A stretch of DNA of 64,000 bases. It comes from CAWIXB01 sp963839955 (GTDB taxonomy: Bacteria; Actinomycetota; Actinomycetes; JACCUZ01). This document shows positions 34,018-46,994 of this stretch, in pieces. Both the position numbers and the translations under genes were made by a program. The DNA is taken from positions 3,038,001 to 3,102,000 of the forward strand of contig CAWIXB010000001.1 in NCBI GenBank assembly GCA_963839955.1, written 5' to 3'. Each line of letters opens with the position of its first letter. The first letter of the stretch is position 1. A model generated the notes under the pieces. It ran no database searches. It had not been told where the DNA came from and was given only the letters and a program-made list of their open reading frames with translations.

Positions 34018-35166
34018 ATGACGTTCTCCATCACCCGACGTGCCGCCGCGCTCGTACTCGGCGCACTCCTCGTCCCGCTCTCGGTGCCCGCGGCGAGCGC
34101 TGCCTCGCCTCCAGTTGCACCGCCGGGTGGCACGCTGCTCGCCAGCACCGGCCTGGTGGTCGACGCCCACCCGGGCGCTCGTCGACTGCCGCGGGTGTCC
34201 GCCGCCACCTTCGTGCTGGCCGACCTCGAGACCGGCGAGGTGCTTGCCGCACGCAACGCGCACGGCCTGATGCGCCCGGCCAGCACGCAGAAGATCCTCA
34301 CGTTCCTCACACTGCTCCCCGAGCTCGACCCCGCCATGCTCTACCGGGCTCGCTTCGAGGACGCCAACGTCGAGGGCAGCAAGGTCGGTCTCGTGCCCGA
34401 AGCGACCTACTCCGTGCACAACCTCTTCGAAGGCATGATGCTCATCTCGGGCAACGACGCCGCCAACGCGCTGGCGACCGCCGCAGGTGGCGTACGTCGC
34501 ACCGTTGCGCGGATGAACGCCGTCGCCCGCGAGCTGGGAGCCATCAACACGACGGTCAGGAACCCGAGCGGGCTCGACGCGCCGCGCCAGTACACCTCGG
34601 CGTACGACCTGACCCTCATCACCCGAGCCGCCATGGAGCGCGCCGACTTCCGGCGGTACGCCAGCACCGTGCGCTCCACGTTCCCGGGGAAGATGCCGCG
34701 GCGAAAGAACAAGCCGCGCAGGACGTTCCAGATCTGGACCCAGGACAAGCTGCTGATGAATTACCGCGGCGCCATCGGTGTCAAGACTGGTTTCACGAGC
34801 AAGGCGAAGGGGACGTTCGTCGGCGCCGCCACCCGCGGTGGCCGCACCCTCGTCGCCACCGTGCTGCGGACGAAGAACAGCTCGTGGGAGGAGTCGGCGG
34901 CCCTGCTCGACTGGGGCTTCGCCAACGCCTCGCGGGTCACGCCGGTCGGCACGCTCAACGAGCCGACCTTGACGGGCTCGACGGCCGCGCCGGCGCCGGT
35001 TCGCCACCAGGCGTCCCGGGCCGGCAACGTGGCGGTGCCGGAGGGCGGCTGGCCGGGTGCGCTGCCGTGGTACGGATGGGTGTTCGCCGCCCTGCTGGCG
35101 GCGGTTGTCGCGCTGCGCTCGCGTGTGTTGCTGCGCAAGCGGCGCCGGCTGCGCGCCGACCTCTGA
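34018..35166 (+). CDS. dacB: D-alanyl-D-alanine carboxypeptidase (S11 family)
   Basis: 382 residues with an N-terminal signal peptide (RRAAALVLGALLVPLSVPAA), a serine D,D-carboxypeptidase domain and a C-terminal transmembrane anchor (LPWYGWVFAALLAAVVAL) with a basic tail. Active-site motifs are intact: STQK (SxxK) in RPASTQKILTFL, SGN in MLISGNDAANALA, and KTG in IGVKTGFTSKAKG. It trims the terminal D-Ala of peptidoglycan stem peptides outside the membrane, limiting 4-3 cross-links. It is monocistronic, convergent with the BrkB-like gene 6 bp away. Confidence 0.93.
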   Translation: MTFSITRRAAALVLGALLVPLSVPAASAASPPVAPPGGTLLASTGLVVDAHPGARRLPRVSAATFVLADLETGEVLAARNAHGLMRPASTQKILTFLTLLPELDPAMLYRARFEDANVEGSKVGLVPEATYSVHNLFEGMMLISGNDAANALATAAGGVRRTVARMNAVARELGAINTTVRNPSGLDAPRQYTSAYDLTLITRAAMERADFRRYASTVRSTFPGKMPRRKNKPRRTFQIWTQDKLLMNYRGAIGVKTGFTSKAKGTFVGAATRGGRTLVATVLRTKNSSWEESAALLDWGFANASRVTPVGTLNEPTLTGSTAAPAPVRHQASRAGNVAVPEGGWPGALPWYGWVFAALLAAVVALRSRVLLRKRRRLRADL

Positions 35167-35172
35167 CCCCGG

Positions 35173-36318
35173 CTACCTCCGGTCCCCGGCCTTCGCCGCC
35201 TTTCTGCCCGTCTTTCCCCGGCCTCGGGTGAGCGCGGCCGCCGCGGCGGCACCGCCCACCGCGCCCGCCGCCGCAGCGCGCCAGCGACGCTTTCGCGGCG
35301 CGATACGGCCGGCACCTGCCGGCACCTGCTCGTAGTCGGGCGGCGCGACGACGGACACCGGTTCGGTCGACGCTGCGAACCCGGTGCTTCGGCCGGCCCC
35401 CTGCTCGCCGATCTCCCCCGGCTCGAGCGAGTAGGGCTGCGTCGCCGTCCAGGCGGCCGCGAAGATCAGCAGCCGCGAGACGAAGTTCATCCAGATGAGC
35501 AGGCCGACGACGACGCCGAACGTCGCGTAGACCGGGTTGGCTGTGACGCGCCCGATCAGGAACGTCCCGAAGAGCTTGAGGATCTCGAAACCCACGGCTC
35601 CGAGAAGTGCGCCGGAACGGACCCGGCGCCAGGGCAGCCTGGCCCCCGAGAGCCGGGAGATGACGATGGCGAACAGCACGGTGTCGGCGACGACGGCGAG
35701 GCTCACTGACAGGACCTTGAGCGTGGTGATCGCGACCAGCGACTCGTCCAGCCCGACCACGTCGAGCACTCCCGTCGTTGCCGCCGTAGCGGTACCCGAC
35801 ACGACGATCGATGCAAGCAGCGCCAGGCCGAGGAGCACGAGCACGGTCAGGTCGACGAGCTTCTTCTTGAGGAAGCTGAGCTCGACGTCGAGGGTGCCGA
35901 AGACCCGGCGCAGCCCGTCGCGAAGTGCGTCGATCCAGCCGAGGCCCGCGTAGAGCAGGCCCAGCACACCGAAGAGCCCGGCACCGGCGCGCGCGTCGAT
36001 GATGTCCTGCACGTCGATCTGGCCCTCACCCGTTCCGATGAGGCTGGGGAAGGCTTCCGAGATCGCCTCGGTGACCGCGTCCTGGGCCTCCGGGTAGATG
36101 TAGCTGATGTAGCCGACCGCGGCGAACGCCAGGGCCAGCAACGGGAAGAACGAGAGGAAGCCGAAGTACGTCAGCGCGCCGGCGATCTGGTTGCCAAGCA
36201 CGGCGCTGTTGCGGTCGTACGCCCGGAACGCGTGGTCGACCCCGCGCCATCGCGCGCGCCAGCGGCGCACCCGAGCGCGGAGGCGGTCGGCCCGGCCGGG
36301 CCTGGGTGTCGTCGTCAT
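35173..36318 (-). CDS. YihY/BrkB-family inner-membrane protein
   Basis: 381 residues. The YihY/BrkB family pattern is clear: AYDRNSAVLGNQIAGALTYF, FLSFFPLLALAFAAVGYISY, LFGVLGLLYAGLGWIDALRD, VLVLLGLALLASIVVSG, and ARLPWRRVRSGALLGAVGFE, giving about six membrane helices. The last ~80 residues form a cytosolic Pro/Arg/Ala-rich basic tail. Transport function is not established for the family. The same gene lies beside trpS in mycobacteria as I recall, and the order is kept here with a 2H phosphoesterase inserted. Confidence 0.9.
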   Translation of the reverse strand: MTTTPRPGRADRLRARVRRWRARWRGVDHAFRAYDRNSAVLGNQIAGALTYFGFLSFFPLLALAFAAVGYISYIYPEAQDAVTEAISEAFPSLIGTGEGQIDVQDIIDARAGAGLFGVLGLLYAGLGWIDALRDGLRRVFGTLDVELSFLKKKLVDLTVLVLLGLALLASIVVSGTATAATTGVLDVVGLDESLVAITTLKVLSVSLAVVADTVLFAIVISRLSGARLPWRRVRSGALLGAVGFEILKLFGTFLIGRVTANPVYATFGVVVGLLIWMNFVSRLLIFAAAWTATQPYSLEPGEIGEQGAGRSTGFAASTEPVSVVAPPDYEQVPAGAGRIAPRKRRWRAAAAGAVGGAAAAAALTRGRGKTGRKAAKAGDRR

Positions 36319-36366
36319 GACGCCCGGTAGTTTCCCGAGGACGTAGGGGTTACACGCATGCTGCGG

Positions 36367-36927
36367 CTACGCGTCCTGCGGGACGGCGTCCGGTGCGTGC
36401 GGTCCGGGGAACGGCCGGCCGAAGGGAAAGTCGCGCTCGGGACGCCACACGCCGTCCGGGCCGTGCCCGTAGAGGCAGAAACCCCAGACCCGGAACCGTG
36501 CCTCGTAGGACGCCAGCTCGGTGAACGCGCGCTCGAGCTCCTCCTCGGGCAGGTCGTGGGCCACGGTGACGTGCGGGTGGTAGGGGAACGTGAGCGTGCG
36601 GGCCAGCCGGGCGGAGCGGACCCGCGACTCCACGCGTTCACAGTCACCGATCCCGACGGCCAGCTGGACGAACACGACGGGTGAAATCGGGCGAAACGTC
36701 CCGGTGCCGCGCAGGTGGAGGTCGAAGGGCTGCTCCTGGAGGGCGACCTGACGCAGGTGCTCCTCGACGGCCGGGAGGTCGCCGTCCTCGACCTCCGTGG
36801 GCGGCAGGAGAGTGACGTGGGTCGGGATGGCGCGGGCGTAGGGGTCGCCGTAGGACTCGCGGTAGGTCTGCAGGTCGGTGCCGAAGGGTTCGGGGATGGG
36901 GATGGCGACGCCAACAGTTCGCGCCAT
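36367..36927 (-). CDS. 2'-5' RNA ligase-family (2H) phosphoesterase
   Basis: 186 residues with the two HxT motifs of the 2H superfamily, THVTLLPP near residue 38 and HPHVTVAHD near residue 117. N-terminal RTVGVAIPIPEPFG and the segment FGF-like RVWGFCLYGHG complete the fold. Members cleave or join 2',5' phosphodiesters or cyclic phosphates in RNA or small molecules; the substrate here is unknown. It lies 9 bp downstream of trpS on the same strand, so the two are probably one transcript, hinting at an RNA-related role. Confidence 0.9.
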   Translation of the reverse strand: MARTVGVAIPIPEPFGTDLQTYRESYGDPYARAIPTHVTLLPPTEVEDGDLPAVEEHLRQVALQEQPFDLHLRGTGTFRPISPVVFVQLAVGIGDCERVESRVRSARLARTLTFPYHPHVTVAHDLPEEELERAFTELASYEARFRVWGFCLYGHGPDGVWRPERDFPFGRPFPGPHAPDAVPQDA

Positions 36928-36936
36928 GCGGCCTGC

Positions 36937-37974
36937 CTACGCGAGGGCCGGGAGGAACCCGACCCGGTCGAGGACGTCGGCGAGGGTGGAGGACGCGACC
37001 TCCGTGGCCCGTGCCGCGCCTCGAGCCAGGACCGCGTCCAGCTCGGCGGGATCGTCGAGATAGCCGCGCGCCCGCTGCTGGAACGGCACGACGAAGTCCA
37101 GCACCGACTCGGCAACGGCCTTCTTCAGGTCGCCGTACCCGCTTCCGGCGAAGTGCTCCTCGAGCGACGGGATGCTCTCGCCGCCGAACGCGGACAGGAT
37201 GCCCAGCAGGTTGCTCACGCCGGGCTTGTCCTCCGGGTCGTAGACCACCTCGCGGCCGGTGTCGGTCACCGCGCTCTTGATCTTCTTCTCGATGGCCTTC
37301 GGCTCGTCCAGCAGCCACACGCACCCGCTGCCGCCAATGCTCTTGCTCATCTGCTTCTCGACCTGCTGAAGGTCGTAGATCTTCGCCGTCGCCTTGAGGA
37401 TGTGCGGCTCGGGCACGGTCAACGTCTCGCCGTAGCGAGTGTTGAAGCGCTGCGCGAGGTCGCGGCTCAGCTCGAGGTGCTGGCGCTGGTCCTCGCCGAC
37501 CGGAACCTTCTCCGGGCGGTAGAGCAGGATGTCAGCAGCCTGCAGCACCGGATAGGTGAACAGCCCCACCGTGGCGCGGTCGGACCCTGCCCGCTGGGTC
37601 TTGTCCTTGAACTGCGTCATCCGGCTGGCCTCGCCGAAACCGGTGAGGCAGCCGAGCACCCACTGGAGCTGGGTGTGCTCGGGGACGTGCGACTGCAGGA
37701 AGAGGGTCGCGCGCTCGATATCCACCCCGGCAGCGAGGAACTGCGCCGCGGTGGCGCGGGTGCGCGAGCGGAGCAGCGCCGGGTCGTGCTCGAGGGTTAT
37801 CGCGTGCAGGTCGGCGACGAAGTAGAAGACGTCGTAGTCGGACTGCAGCTCGACCCACTGCCGCAGGGCACCCAGGTAGTTGCCGAGGTGCAGCGAGTCG
37901 GCGGTCGGCTGCATTCCGGAGAGGACCCGTGGGCGGGCCTGCGTGGGGGGCACGGTGCCATCTTGCCAAAGCAC
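36937..37974 (-). CDS. trpS: Tryptophanyl-tRNA synthetase
   Basis: Up to 345 residues, class Ic synthetase charging tRNA-Trp. The HIGH-like motif is PTADSLHLGNYLGAL, the KMSKS loop is KQMSKSIGGSG, and the Trp pocket contains FTYPVLQAADILLYRP and PVGEDQRQHLEL. GTG 37974 is the outermost start; GTG 37953, giving VPPTQARPRVLSGMQPT, is equally plausible and matches typical N-termini. Neither has a Shine-Dalgarno. The upstream CNNM/CBS gene ends 6 bp before, so coupling is possible. Confidence 0.95.
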   Translation of the reverse strand: MLWQDGTVPPTQARPRVLSGMQPTADSLHLGNYLGALRQWVELQSDYDVFYFVADLHAITLEHDPALLRSRTRATAAQFLAAGVDIERATLFLQSHVPEHTQLQWVLGCLTGFGEASRMTQFKDKTQRAGSDRATVGLFTYPVLQAADILLYRPEKVPVGEDQRQHLELSRDLAQRFNTRYGETLTVPEPHILKATAKIYDLQQVEKQMSKSIGGSGCVWLLDEPKAIEKKIKSAVTDTGREVVYDPEDKPGVSNLLGILSAFGGESIPSLEEHFAGSGYGDLKKAVAESVLDFVVPFQQRARGYLDDPAELDAVLARGAARATEVASSTLADVLDRVGFLPALA

Positions 37975-37980
37975 CGCTGG

Positions 37981-39357
37981 TCAGCCGTCGCGGTGGGCGG
38001 CCTCTGCGGCAGCGCCTGCCTCCCCCGCACCGTGCTCGGCGCTTGTGGCGTCGCCGCCCCCGTCGCTCGCGGCGTGGTCGGGACCGAGCGTGGTGAGCCT
38101 CAGCCGGGCGATGCGCCGCCCGTCCAGCTCGTTGACGGTGAAGCGGTGCCCGAGCGCCTCCACCGACTCGCCGGGGTCCGGCAGCCGGCCGAGCTGGTGG
38201 ATGACGAACCCGGCCACCGTCTCGTACGGGCCCTCGGGGAGGTCGAGGCCGGTGCGCTCGCTGAAGTCCTCGAGGTTGAGCAGCCCGTCGACCTCGGTGT
38301 CGCCGTCGTGCAGCGGCGTCGCAGGCTCCTCGGTCGGGTCGTACTCGTCACGGATGTCACCGATGAGCTCCTCCATGAGGTCCTCCATCGTGACGATGCC
38401 GTCGGTGCCGCCGTACTCGTCGACGACGATGGCAAGGTGGTGGCCCTCGCGGCGCATCTCGGAAAGGGCGGAGAGGACGTTCTTGGTGCCCGGCATCAAC
38501 TTGACCTCGCGCGCGATCTCACCGACCCGAACGGAGCGCGCCGTGACCTCCGGCGAGAACAGGTCGCGGACGTGCACGAAGCCCACCACCTCGTCCTGCG
38601 AGCCCTGCACGACCGGATAGCGCGAGTGCGGGTTGGTCGTGGCCACCCGGATGGCCTTGAACACCGGCGTCGACGCATCAAGGAACTCGACCTCGGTGCG
38701 CGGCACCATCACCTCGTGGAGCTGGCGCTCGCCGGCCTCGAAGACGTCCTCGATGAGCTTGCGCTCCTCGCGGCCGAGGCTCTCGTGCGCGGCGACGATG
38801 TCGCGCAGCTCCTCCTCCGAGATGGCCTCGCGCGACGCCGTCGGATCGCCACCGAAGAGGCGCACGATCAAGTCGGTCGACTTGGAGAGAAGCCAGATGA
38901 CCGGACGCGAGAATCGCGCGAGCCGGTCGAGTGTCGGTGCCACGAGCAGAGCGACGGTCTCGGCCCGTTGCAGTGCGATGCGCTTGGGCGCGAGCTCGCT
39001 CACGACCAGGGACAGGTAGGTGATGAGCAGCGTCATCACGATGAACGCCACCCAGTACGATGCGCCGTCGGGTATGCCCCAGCCCTCGAGCACGGGCGCC
39101 AGGTCGTCGGCGAAAGCGGAGGCGCCGAAGGCCGCGGACGAGAAGCCCGCGAGCGTGACGCCGATCTGGACGGCGGCGAGGAACCGGTTGGGGTCCTCGT
39201 GGAGGGCGGCCACCCTCTGTCCGCGCTTCCCGCGTGCCGCGAGAGCCTTGACCTGACCCTCCCGCAGTGAGACCAACGCGATCTCGGACCCGGCAAAGAC
39301 CGCGCCGATGAGCAGGAAGACGAGGACGAGCAGGGAGTTGGCGATCGTGGAGTTCAC
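37981..39357 (-). CDS. CNNM/CBS-pair membrane transporter-like protein (hemolysin C family)
   Basis: About 458 residues: a DUF21/CNNM domain with four membrane segments (LLVLVFLLIGAVFAGSEIAL, IGVTLAGFSSAAFGASAFA, YWVAFIVMTLLITYLSLVVS), then a CBS pair (EVMVPRTEVEFLDASTPV through IVVDEYGGTDGIVTMEDLME) and a C-terminal CorC/HlyC domain. Relatives handle magnesium or sodium. Start GTG 39357 places the first helix near the N-terminus; 39381 would add eight residues. The acidic/Ala-rich tail of about 35 residues is variable. Same strand as trpS and 2H phosphoesterase, which may be co-transcribed. Confidence 0.9.
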   Translation of the reverse strand: MNSTIANSLLVLVFLLIGAVFAGSEIALVSLREGQVKALAARGKRGQRVAALHEDPNRFLAAVQIGVTLAGFSSAAFGASAFADDLAPVLEGWGIPDGASYWVAFIVMTLLITYLSLVVSELAPKRIALQRAETVALLVAPTLDRLARFSRPVIWLLSKSTDLIVRLFGGDPTASREAISEEELRDIVAAHESLGREERKLIEDVFEAGERQLHEVMVPRTEVEFLDASTPVFKAIRVATTNPHSRYPVVQGSQDEVVGFVHVRDLFSPEVTARSVRVGEIAREVKLMPGTKNVLSALSEMRREGHHLAIVVDEYGGTDGIVTMEDLMEELIGDIRDEYDPTEEPATPLHDGDTEVDGLLNLEDFSERTGLDLPEGPYETVAGFVIHQLGRLPDPGESVEALGHRFTVNELDGRRIARLRLTTLGPDHAASDGGGDATSAEHGAGEAGAAAEAAHRDG

Positions 39358-39488
39358 GGCGTGCCACCGGGCCTGGGGCACGCCTGTCTAGAACCGCCAT
39401 CCATGCCCAGCAGGGTAGTGGACCCGGCCGGAGGCGACCGGGAGTGCGCGATGGGAGACTCCTGTCGCGACGAGGGTGAGGGGATGTT

Positions 39489-40564
39489 GTGAAGCGGACG
39501 GCGACACTACTGGCAGACGGCCGGGAGATCGTCTACTTCGACGAGGACGATGCCGCGGCGCGACGCCTCCACGACCCGCGCGATCTTCCCCCCGCCAGCA
39601 CGGATTCCGAGATGCGCTTCGACCCGACGCTCGACGAATGGGTCACGATCGCCTCGCACCGGCAGACCCGCACGCACCTGCCTCCCGCCGACGAGTGCCC
39701 TCTCTGTCCCTCACGCGACGGACGACAGACCGAGATCCCCAGTGACGAGTACGACGTGGTGGTGTTCGAGAACCGCTTCCCCTCCTTCGCGGGCCTGGGA
39801 CCGACGGCGGATCGCCCGGACAAGTTGTTCGTCGCAAGTCCCGGCCACGGGCGCTGCGAGGTCGTCTGCTTCACCTCCGACCACGACGCGTCGTTCGCAG
39901 CGCTCACCGACGATCGGGCCCGCACCGTGGTAGCCGCTTGGGTCGATCGCACCGAGGCGCTCTCGCGACTGCCGGGTGTCCACCAGGTCTTCTGCTTCGA
40001 GAACCGGGGCGACGAGATCGGCGTGACGCTGCACCACCCGCACGGTCAGATCTACGCCTACCCCTACGTCACACCTCGCACCGCCACGCACCTGCGGTCC
40101 GCGCGCGAGCACCAGGAGCGCACGGGACGAAACCTGTTCGCCGACCTGCTTGCCGGTGAGCGTGCGTCCGGCGAACGCGTCGTGACGAGCGGTGAGCACT
40201 GGACCTCCTTCGTACCGTTCGCCGCACGCTGGCCGGTCGAGGTGCACCTCTACCCGCACCGTCAGGTGCCCGACCTCGCCGCCTGCACGGGCGAGGAGCT
40301 CGATGAGCTCGCCGTCGTCTACCTCGATCTCCTGCGTCGCCTCGACGCGCTCTACGACCTTCCGCTGCCCTACATCTCCGCGTGGCACCAGGCACCTGTC
40401 CACGCCGGACGCGAGCTGACCCGCCTGCACCTCGAGCTCTTCTCGATCCGCCGCGCACCGGACAAGCTCAAGTACCTCGCCGGTTCGGAGTCGGCGATGG
40501 GGGCGTTCATGAACGACGTCGCGCCCGAGCAGGTCGCGGCGCGGCTACGCGAGGTGGGAGGCCA

Positions 40565-40568
<4 letters not shown>
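39489..40568 (+). CDS. galT: Galactose-1-phosphate uridylyltransferase
   Basis: 359 residues of the HIT-related GalT family, exchanging UMP between UDP-glucose and galactose 1-phosphate in the Leloir pathway. Motifs: zinc-binding CPLCPSRDGR, VVFENRFPSFAG, HQVFCFENRGDEIGVTLHHP and the active-site HPHGQIYAYPYV with the nucleophilic His, then WTSFVPFAARWPVEVHLYPH. GTG 39489 has GAGGGGA upstream. It overlaps galK by 4 bp (GTGA). No galE or galactose transporter is in the window. Confidence 0.96.
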
Positions 40569-41740
<1,172 letters not shown>

Positions 41741-41743
41741 CGA

Positions 41744-41810
41744 AAGATCGAGTGAAACGGTCGGCAGGTTGAATCAGCCGATTGGGATGCCAAACGTCTC
41801 AGTCGATCTT
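41744..41810. terminator. Imperfect inverted repeat between galK and icd
   Basis: Arms 41744-41759 and 41795-41810 match at 14 of 16 positions, with a further short CGGC/GCCG pairing inside the 35-base loop. It occupies nearly the whole gap between two convergent genes and is probably a bidirectional terminator. The local GC content is lower than in the flanking genes. Confidence 0.6.
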
Positions 41811-41820
41811 GCGAGTGCCG

Positions 41821-43038
41821 CTAGCCCGCCATCTTCTTGGACAGGCCGTCGTCGAGCGCGGCGAGGAACTCCTCGGTGTTGAGGAAGGGCTGGTCGGCGC
41901 CGACGAGCATCGCGAGGTCCTTGGTCATCTGACCGGCCTCCACCGTCTCGACGCAGACCTCCTCGAGCTTGGTCGCGAAGTCCTCGACCTCCGGCGTCCC
42001 GTCGAGCTTCCCGCGGTGCTGCAAGCCTCGCGTCCAGGCGAAGATCGAGGCGATCGGGTTCGTCGAGGTCGGCTTTCCCTGCTGGTGCTGGCGGAAATGG
42101 CGCGTCACGGTGCCGTGGGCCGCCTCGGCCTCCACCGTCTTGCCGTCCGGCGTCATGAGCACCGACGTCATCAGGCCAAGGGAGCCGAAGCCCTGCGCGA
42201 CGGTGTCGGACTGCACGTCGCCGTCGTAGTTCTTGCAGGCCCAGACGTAGCCGCCCTCCCACTTCAACGCGGCCGCCACCATGTCGTCGATGAGCCGGTG
42301 TTCGTAGGTCAGTCCCAACGCGCCGAACTCCGACTTGAACTCGGCGTCGAAGACCTCTTGGAACAGGTCCTTGAAGCGCCCGTCGTAGGCCTTGAGGATC
42401 GTGTTCTTCGTCGACAGGTAGACGGGGTACTCCCGCGAGAGCCCGTAGCGGAACGACGCGCGCGCGAAGTCACGGATCGAGTCGTCGTAGTTGTACATCC
42501 CCATCGCAACGCCGCCGCCCGGGAAGTCGGCGACCTCGAACTCCATCGGCGAGCCGCCGTCGGACGGCTGGTAGGTCAGCGTCACCTTGCCGGGGCCGGG
42601 CACGACGAAGTCGGTGGCCTTGTACTGGTCGCCGTGCGCATGACGGCCGATGATGATCGGCTTGGTCCAGCTCGGCACCAGCCGCGGGATGTTGCTGATG
42701 ATGATGGGCTCGCGGAAAATCACACCGCCGAGGATGTTCCGGATCGTGCCGTTCGGCGAGCGCCACATCTTCTTCAGGCCGAACTCCTCGACGCGCGCCT
42801 CGTCGGGTGTGATCGTCGCGCACTTCACGCCGACGCCGTGCTGCTTGATCGCGTTCGCCGCATCAACGGTCACCTGGTCGTCGGTGGCGTCGCGGTGCTC
42901 CACACCGAGGTCGTAGTACTCGAGGTCGATGTCGAGATAGGGGTGAATCAGCCGGTCCTTGATGAACGTCCAGATGATCCGGGTCATCTCGTCGCCGTCG
43001 AGCTCCACGACGGGGTTCTGCACCTTGATCTTGGTCAC
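41821..43038 (-). CDS. icd: NADP-dependent isocitrate dehydrogenase (dimeric, type II)
   Basis: 405 residues resembling the eukaryote-like homodimeric IDH (Icd1) and not the monomeric ~740-residue enzyme. Motifs: NPVVELDGDEMTRIIW, SPNGTIRNILGGVIFREPI with the substrate Ser, GRHAHGDQYKATDF, the Tyr/Lys/Asp metal regions, and AAHGTVTRHFRQHQQGKPTS that binds NADP. It oxidises isocitrate to 2-oxoglutarate in the TCA cycle. GTG 43038 has AGGAG 8 nt upstream. It is 42 bp downstream of mdh on the same strand, likely one transcript of TCA enzymes. Confidence 0.96.
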   Translation of the reverse strand: MTKIKVQNPVVELDGDEMTRIIWTFIKDRLIHPYLDIDLEYYDLGVEHRDATDDQVTVDAANAIKQHGVGVKCATITPDEARVEEFGLKKMWRSPNGTIRNILGGVIFREPIIISNIPRLVPSWTKPIIIGRHAHGDQYKATDFVVPGPGKVTLTYQPSDGGSPMEFEVADFPGGGVAMGMYNYDDSIRDFARASFRYGLSREYPVYLSTKNTILKAYDGRFKDLFQEVFDAEFKSEFGALGLTYEHRLIDDMVAAALKWEGGYVWACKNYDGDVQSDTVAQGFGSLGLMTSVLMTPDGKTVEAEAAHGTVTRHFRQHQQGKPTSTNPIASIFAWTRGLQHRGKLDGTPEVEDFATKLEEVCVETVEAGQMTKDLAMLVGADQPFLNTEEFLAALDDGLSKKMAG

Positions 43039-43080
43039 GGGGGAGTCTCCTGCGTCGTTGCGTTGATGGGGTTGCCGGCA

Positions 43081-44070
<990 letters not shown>

Positions 44071-44169
44071 GGCGGGTGCTCCTTCTCCTGTGTTCTCGAG
44101 CATTTTCCGGCCGGGCTGCAGCGAGCGACGTTATCCCAGTGATGACCGCCTACCCCAACCGGGCGCGGG

Positions 44170-44529
44170 TCACGCCGGAGCGGGCGGAACCACCACGGCC
44201 AGCACGACGAGCGATACACCGAGCACGAGCAGGACGAAGACGTCGAAGGCACGGCTGCGTACGACGAGCAGGCCTACCCGCCGGGGCGGCAGGACCGCCC
44301 GGGCCAGGGCCGCGAACAGGACCGACGCGCCGAGCAGCACGCAACCGGGGCGGAACTCGTCGAACGCGACGACCGCCACCAACCCGGCGAAGCCACTGCC
44401 GAGCACGAGCAGCAGTGGCCACTGCCGGCCGACGAAGCCGCCACGGATGGGTGGGTCGTCGTCGGTCTCCTCGACCGGGTCCGGAGGAGGGTCGTGCGGC
44501 CCGCGTGGGGTCGCGTCGTGCTCGCTCAC
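44170..44529 (-). CDS. DUF3017 membrane protein
   Basis: 119 residues. A Pro/Asp-rich cytosolic N-terminus leads into three membrane helices: WPLLLVLGSGFAGLVAVVAF, GCVLLGASVLFAALARAVL and AFDVFVLLVLGVSLVVLAVV, with RVGLLVVRSR between the last two. This is the DUF3017 pattern, which in actinobacteria often lies directly after folD. GTG 44529 overlaps the folD stop by 4 bp. Function unknown. Confidence 0.85.
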   Translation of the reverse strand: MSEHDATPRGPHDPPPDPVEETDDDPPIRGGFVGRQWPLLLVLGSGFAGLVAVVAFDEFRPGCVLLGASVLFAALARAVLPPRRVGLLVVRSRAFDVFVLLVLGVSLVVLAVVVPPAPA

Positions 44530-45419
44530 GGCGCCGGCTGGGCCGCGATCGTCGAGGCCTGCCGCTCGGCCGACTCGACGACGTTCTGCAGCAGCAGCGC
44601 GCGGGTCATCGGGCCGACGCCGCCCGGCACCGGGGTGAGGAAGCCGGCGACGTCGGCGACCTCGGGCGACACGTCCCCGACGAGACCGTGGTCGGTGCGG
44701 GTGATGCCGACGTCGACGACGGCCGCTCCCGGGCGCACGTCCTTCGCGGTGACGAGTCCCGGCGAGCCTGCCGCCGCCACGATGACGTCGGCCCGGCGCA
44801 GGTGCGCCGCCAGGTCCACGGTGCCGGTGTGGCACAGGGTGACGGTGGAGTTCTCGGTACGCCGGTTCAGCATCAGCCCGAGCGGTCGGCCCACGTTGAT
44901 GCTGCGGCCGACGACGACGACCTCGGCACCCGCCAGCGGGATGTCGTGGCGGCGCAGCAGCACCAGGACACCGGCCGGGGTGCACGGCAGCGGAGCCGGG
45001 ACGCCGAGGACCAGCCGGCCGAGGTTGGTCGGGTGCAGACCGTCGGCGTCCTTGGCCGGGTCGATCCGCTCGAGCAGCGCGTTGGCGTCGAGCCCTCCGG
45101 GCAGCGGCAGCTGCACGATGTATCCGGTGCAGGCCGCGTCGGCGTTGAGCTCGTCGACGACCGCTTCGAGCTCCGGCTGCGTCGTCGAGCCGGGCAGCTC
45201 TCGCTGGATCGACTCGATGCCGACCTGCGCGCAGTCGCGGTGCTTGCCGGCGACGTAGGCGCGGCTGCCTGGGTCGTCACCCACCAGCACGGTGCCGAGA
45301 CCGGGCACGACGCCGGTCGCACGGAGGCGGTCGACCCGCTCGCGCAGGTCGGACTTGATCGCGGCCGCGGCCGCCTTGCCGTCGAGGATCGTCGCCGTCA
45401 CGGTCGCCGAGTCTGTCAC
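44526..45419 (-). CDS. folD: Methylenetetrahydrofolate dehydrogenase/cyclohydrolase
   Basis: 297 residues, bifunctional FolD interconverting methylene-, methenyl- and formyl-tetrahydrofolate. Seen are the NADP-binding VVVGRSINVGRPLGLML and the C-terminal PVPGGVGPMTRALLLQNVV; the substrate region contains QLPLPGGLDANALLERIDP. GTG 45419 is the start, with GTG seven codons in as an alternative. It follows purH by 18 bp on the same strand; the formyl-folate it makes is used by PurH and PurN immediately upstream, a coherent one-carbon/purine unit. Confidence 0.95.
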   Translation of the reverse strand: MTDSATVTATILDGKAAAAAIKSDLRERVDRLRATGVVPGLGTVLVGDDPGSRAYVAGKHRDCAQVGIESIQRELPGSTTQPELEAVVDELNADAACTGYIVQLPLPGGLDANALLERIDPAKDADGLHPTNLGRLVLGVPAPLPCTPAGVLVLLRRHDIPLAGAEVVVVGRSINVGRPLGLMLNRRTENSTVTLCHTGTVDLAAHLRRADVIVAAAGSPGLVTAKDVRPGAAVVDVGITRTDHGLVGDVSPEVADVAGFLTPVPGGVGPMTRALLLQNVVESAERQASTIAAQPAP

Positions 45420-45437
45420 GCCGCTGTGAACCCCGGT

Positions 45438-46990
<1,553 letters not shown>

Positions 46991-46994
<4 letters not shown>

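Noticed and set aside
36715..39270. An 851-codon plus-strand frame across trpS and the CNNM gene
   Set aside because: Antisense to two well-supported genes and without recognisable protein features.
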